This document shows, one piece after another, positions 5,758 through 6,895 of a stretch of 6,895 nt of DNA (position 1 is the stretch's first letter; the number at the start of each line of letters is the position of its first letter). The stretch covers positions 1 to 6,895 of the forward strand of contig CALRZT010000282.1 of NCBI GenBank assembly GCA_943372725.1, in the 5' to 3' direction. The position numbers and the translations under genes were made by a program. The notes under the pieces were generated by a model, which saw only the letters and a list, made by a program, of their open reading frames with translations, ran no database searches and had not been told where the DNA came from. This DNA comes from CAMDHY01 sp943372725. GTDB lineage: Bacteria > Pseudomonadota > Alphaproteobacteria > Rhizobiales > Segnochrobactraceae.

Positions 5758-6747
5758 ATGGACGAGGTTTTCGCGCGTCGCGATCTGATCGAGCCGGCGC
5801 GGCTGCGCGCCCTCAGCGGCAAGTCGGACCTCGCCGGCTTCCTGCAAGTCGGCAGCCACCTCGGGGCGATCGCCGTCACCGGCACGGTGCTGTGGCTCAC
5901 CTGGGGCACCTGGTGGGCGGTGCCGCTCTTCATCGTCCACGGCGTGCTGCTCAATTTCCTCTATGCCGGCCAGCACGAGCTCAGCCACTGGACGGTGTTC
6001 AAGACGCGGGCGCTGAACGAGTGGTTCGGCCGGCTGTTCGGCTTCATCGTCATCTTCCCGCGCGATTTCGACCAGCTGCAGCACTTCGCCCACCACCGCT
6101 ACACCCAGGACTGGAACCGCGACGGCGAGCTGGTCCGCCCGCCCTACACCTTTACGTCCTACGTGCTCTACGTGCTCGGGCCGACCTACTGGTACTACCG
6201 CGTCCGCCGCATCGTCCGCTTCTCGCTCGGCATCGTCACAGAGCCCTACATCCCCGAGGGCCGAAAGGCCGAGGTGGTCCGCGAGGGACGCTGGCACGCC
6301 GCCGGCTACATCGCCATCGCGGTTCTCTCGGTCGTCTTCCAGACGTGGGCGGCGGTGATCCTCTGGCTCGCGCCGATGATGGTGACGAAGGTCGTCCACC
6401 AGCTGCAGAACACCATCGAGCACCTCGGCCTCGCCCACGAGCCGAACATCCTGGAAAACACCCGCTCCACCCGCACCAACGCCGTCATGCGCTGGATGGC
6501 GTGGAACATGCAGTACCACACCGCCCACCATGCCTTCCCCGGCGTGCCCTTCCACCAGCTTCCCGAGCTGCACAAGGCGCTGTTCACCGAGAAGGGCCGC
6601 GAGCCGCACACGATGAGCTACCTCGCCTTCCAGTGGGAGGTGTTGAAGGCGTTCGCCGGCGGCCGGACGGAGGCCGACTTCCCCGACGAGGAGATGTGGA
6701 TCTCCGACCACGCCGCGAAGGCCCGCGCTGCGGCGAAGGCGGCCTGA
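5758..6747 (+). CDS. Membrane fatty-acid-desaturase-family protein (di-iron)
   Basis: This 329-residue protein has four or so membrane helices (about 33-50, 53-72, 133-147, 183-205) and the three histidine clusters of integral-membrane desaturases and hydroxylases: HELSH (73-77), HFAHH (109-113) and HTAHH (254-258). Additional conserved-looking histidines occur in NTIEHLGLAHE (His222, His227) and at His214. These residues ligate the two irons that activate O2 at the cytoplasmic face. GQHELSHWTVFKTRALNEWFG resembles the MocD/RtxC-type and other bacterial fatty acid desaturase families, so acyl-lipid desaturation is the leading guess. Hydroxylation or a sphingolipid-like or carotenoid substrate is not excluded. 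The tail is alanine/lysine-rich (HAAKARAAAKAA). It is divergent from the HdeD-like gene and has a strong ribosome binding site. No electron donor is encoded in the window. Confidence 0.92.
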   Translation: MDEVFARRDLIEPARLRALSGKSDLAGFLQVGSHLGAIAVTGTVLWLTWGTWWAVPLFIVHGVLLNFLYAGQHELSHWTVFKTRALNEWFGRLFGFIVIFPRDFDQLQHFAHHRYTQDWNRDGELVRPPYTFTSYVLYVLGPTYWYYRVRRIVRFSLGIVTEPYIPEGRKAEVVREGRWHAAGYIAIAVLSVVFQTWAAVILWLAPMMVTKVVHQLQNTIEHLGLAHEPNILENTRSTRTNAVMRWMAWNMQYHTAHHAFPGVPFHQLPELHKALFTEKGREPHTMSYLAFQWEVLKAFAGGRTEADFPDEEMWISDHAAKARAAAKAA

Positions 6748-6753
6748 GGACGG

Positions 6754-6895
6754 TCAGGTCGCCGGCCGGGCGATTTTCTGCAGGCAGCGAACCTGTCCGC
6801 GGGCGGAGACGCTCATCTCCCGGGAGAGCCCCAGGATGCGCTCCCGCTCCGCAGCTCCCCTGGCGAGCAGGCCGTCGGCGATCGCCAGGATCGTC
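6754..6895 (-). CDS. C-terminal fragment of an unidentified protein (runs off the right edge)
   Basis: On the minus strand an open frame enters from the right edge and gives 46 codons before a TGA at 6756-6754. Its visible end runs TILAIADGLLARGAAERERI and later EMSVSARGQV..KIARPAT. The segment is arginine-rich and mostly helical with no recognisable motif. It is convergent with the desaturase, with 6 nt between stops. Its reading as coding rests on the lack of stops, plausible composition and tight convergent packing. In GC-rich DNA a 46-codon open stretch alone is weak evidence, and I do not recognise the family. Confidence 0.5.
   Translation of the reverse strand, partial: TILAIADGLLARGAAERERILGLSREMSVSARGQVRCLQKIARPAT

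Noticed and set aside
5725..6711. A 328-codon minus-strand frame opposite the desaturase
   Set aside because: Its composition (Val, Glu, Asp, His, Arg) is typical of an antisense shadow, and the desaturase on the + strand has all its histidine boxes.

Overview
This window is very GC-rich, with dense long open frames on both strands. It carries compact bacterial gene neighbourhoods with convergent and divergent pairs. The composition, the gene families (TPR-glycosyltransferase, HdeD/DUF308 fusion, YcaD-like MFS, di-iron desaturase) and a palindromic GGGGAGGGA-type intergenic repeat all suggest an alphaproteobacterium, most likely of the order Hyphomicrobiales (Rhizobiales). No rRNA, tRNA, CRISPR, transposase or phage gene is visible. 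This assignment is an inference from style, not from a marker gene.

Layout from left to right. (1) Positions 2-1561 (+): the 3' part of a large TPR-repeat protein ending in a DXD-type sugar transferase domain; its true start lies left of the window. (2) 1631-2275 (-): a TetR-family repressor. It is divergent from (3) 2345-2770 (+), a small VOC (glyoxalase/bleomycin-resistance fold) protein. The 69-bp gap between their starts holds a perfect 13-bp inverted repeat, 19-bp arms with one mismatch when extended, which overlaps the TetR start codon. This is a textbook arrangement for a self-regulated detoxification or sensing pair. (4) 2793-3947 (-): a 12-helix MFS transporter resembling YcaD. (5) 3996-5348 (-): a membrane protein with an HdeD-like six-helix N-terminus and a C-terminal soluble domain. 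That domain has a His...Asn-Cys signature typical of circularly permuted papain-like (LRAT/DUF4105-type) hydrolases. Genes 5 and 4 are on the same strand, 48 nt apart, and could be co-transcribed. (6) 5349-5757: a 409-nt gene-free divergent promoter region. It is dominated by a 159-nt inverted pair of REP-like palindromic units, each built of two hairpins. (7) 5758-6747 (+): a membrane fatty-acid-desaturase-family protein with the full set of histidine boxes. (8) 6754 to the right edge (-): the C-terminal 46 codons of an unidentified gene, convergent with the desaturase.

The genes do not form one pathway. The clearest functional unit is the TetR/VOC pair with its operator. The most unusual protein is the HdeD-papain-like fusion, and the most notable non-coding structure is the REP pair sitting between two divergent promoters. 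I see no clear sign of a wholly novel defence or mobile system.
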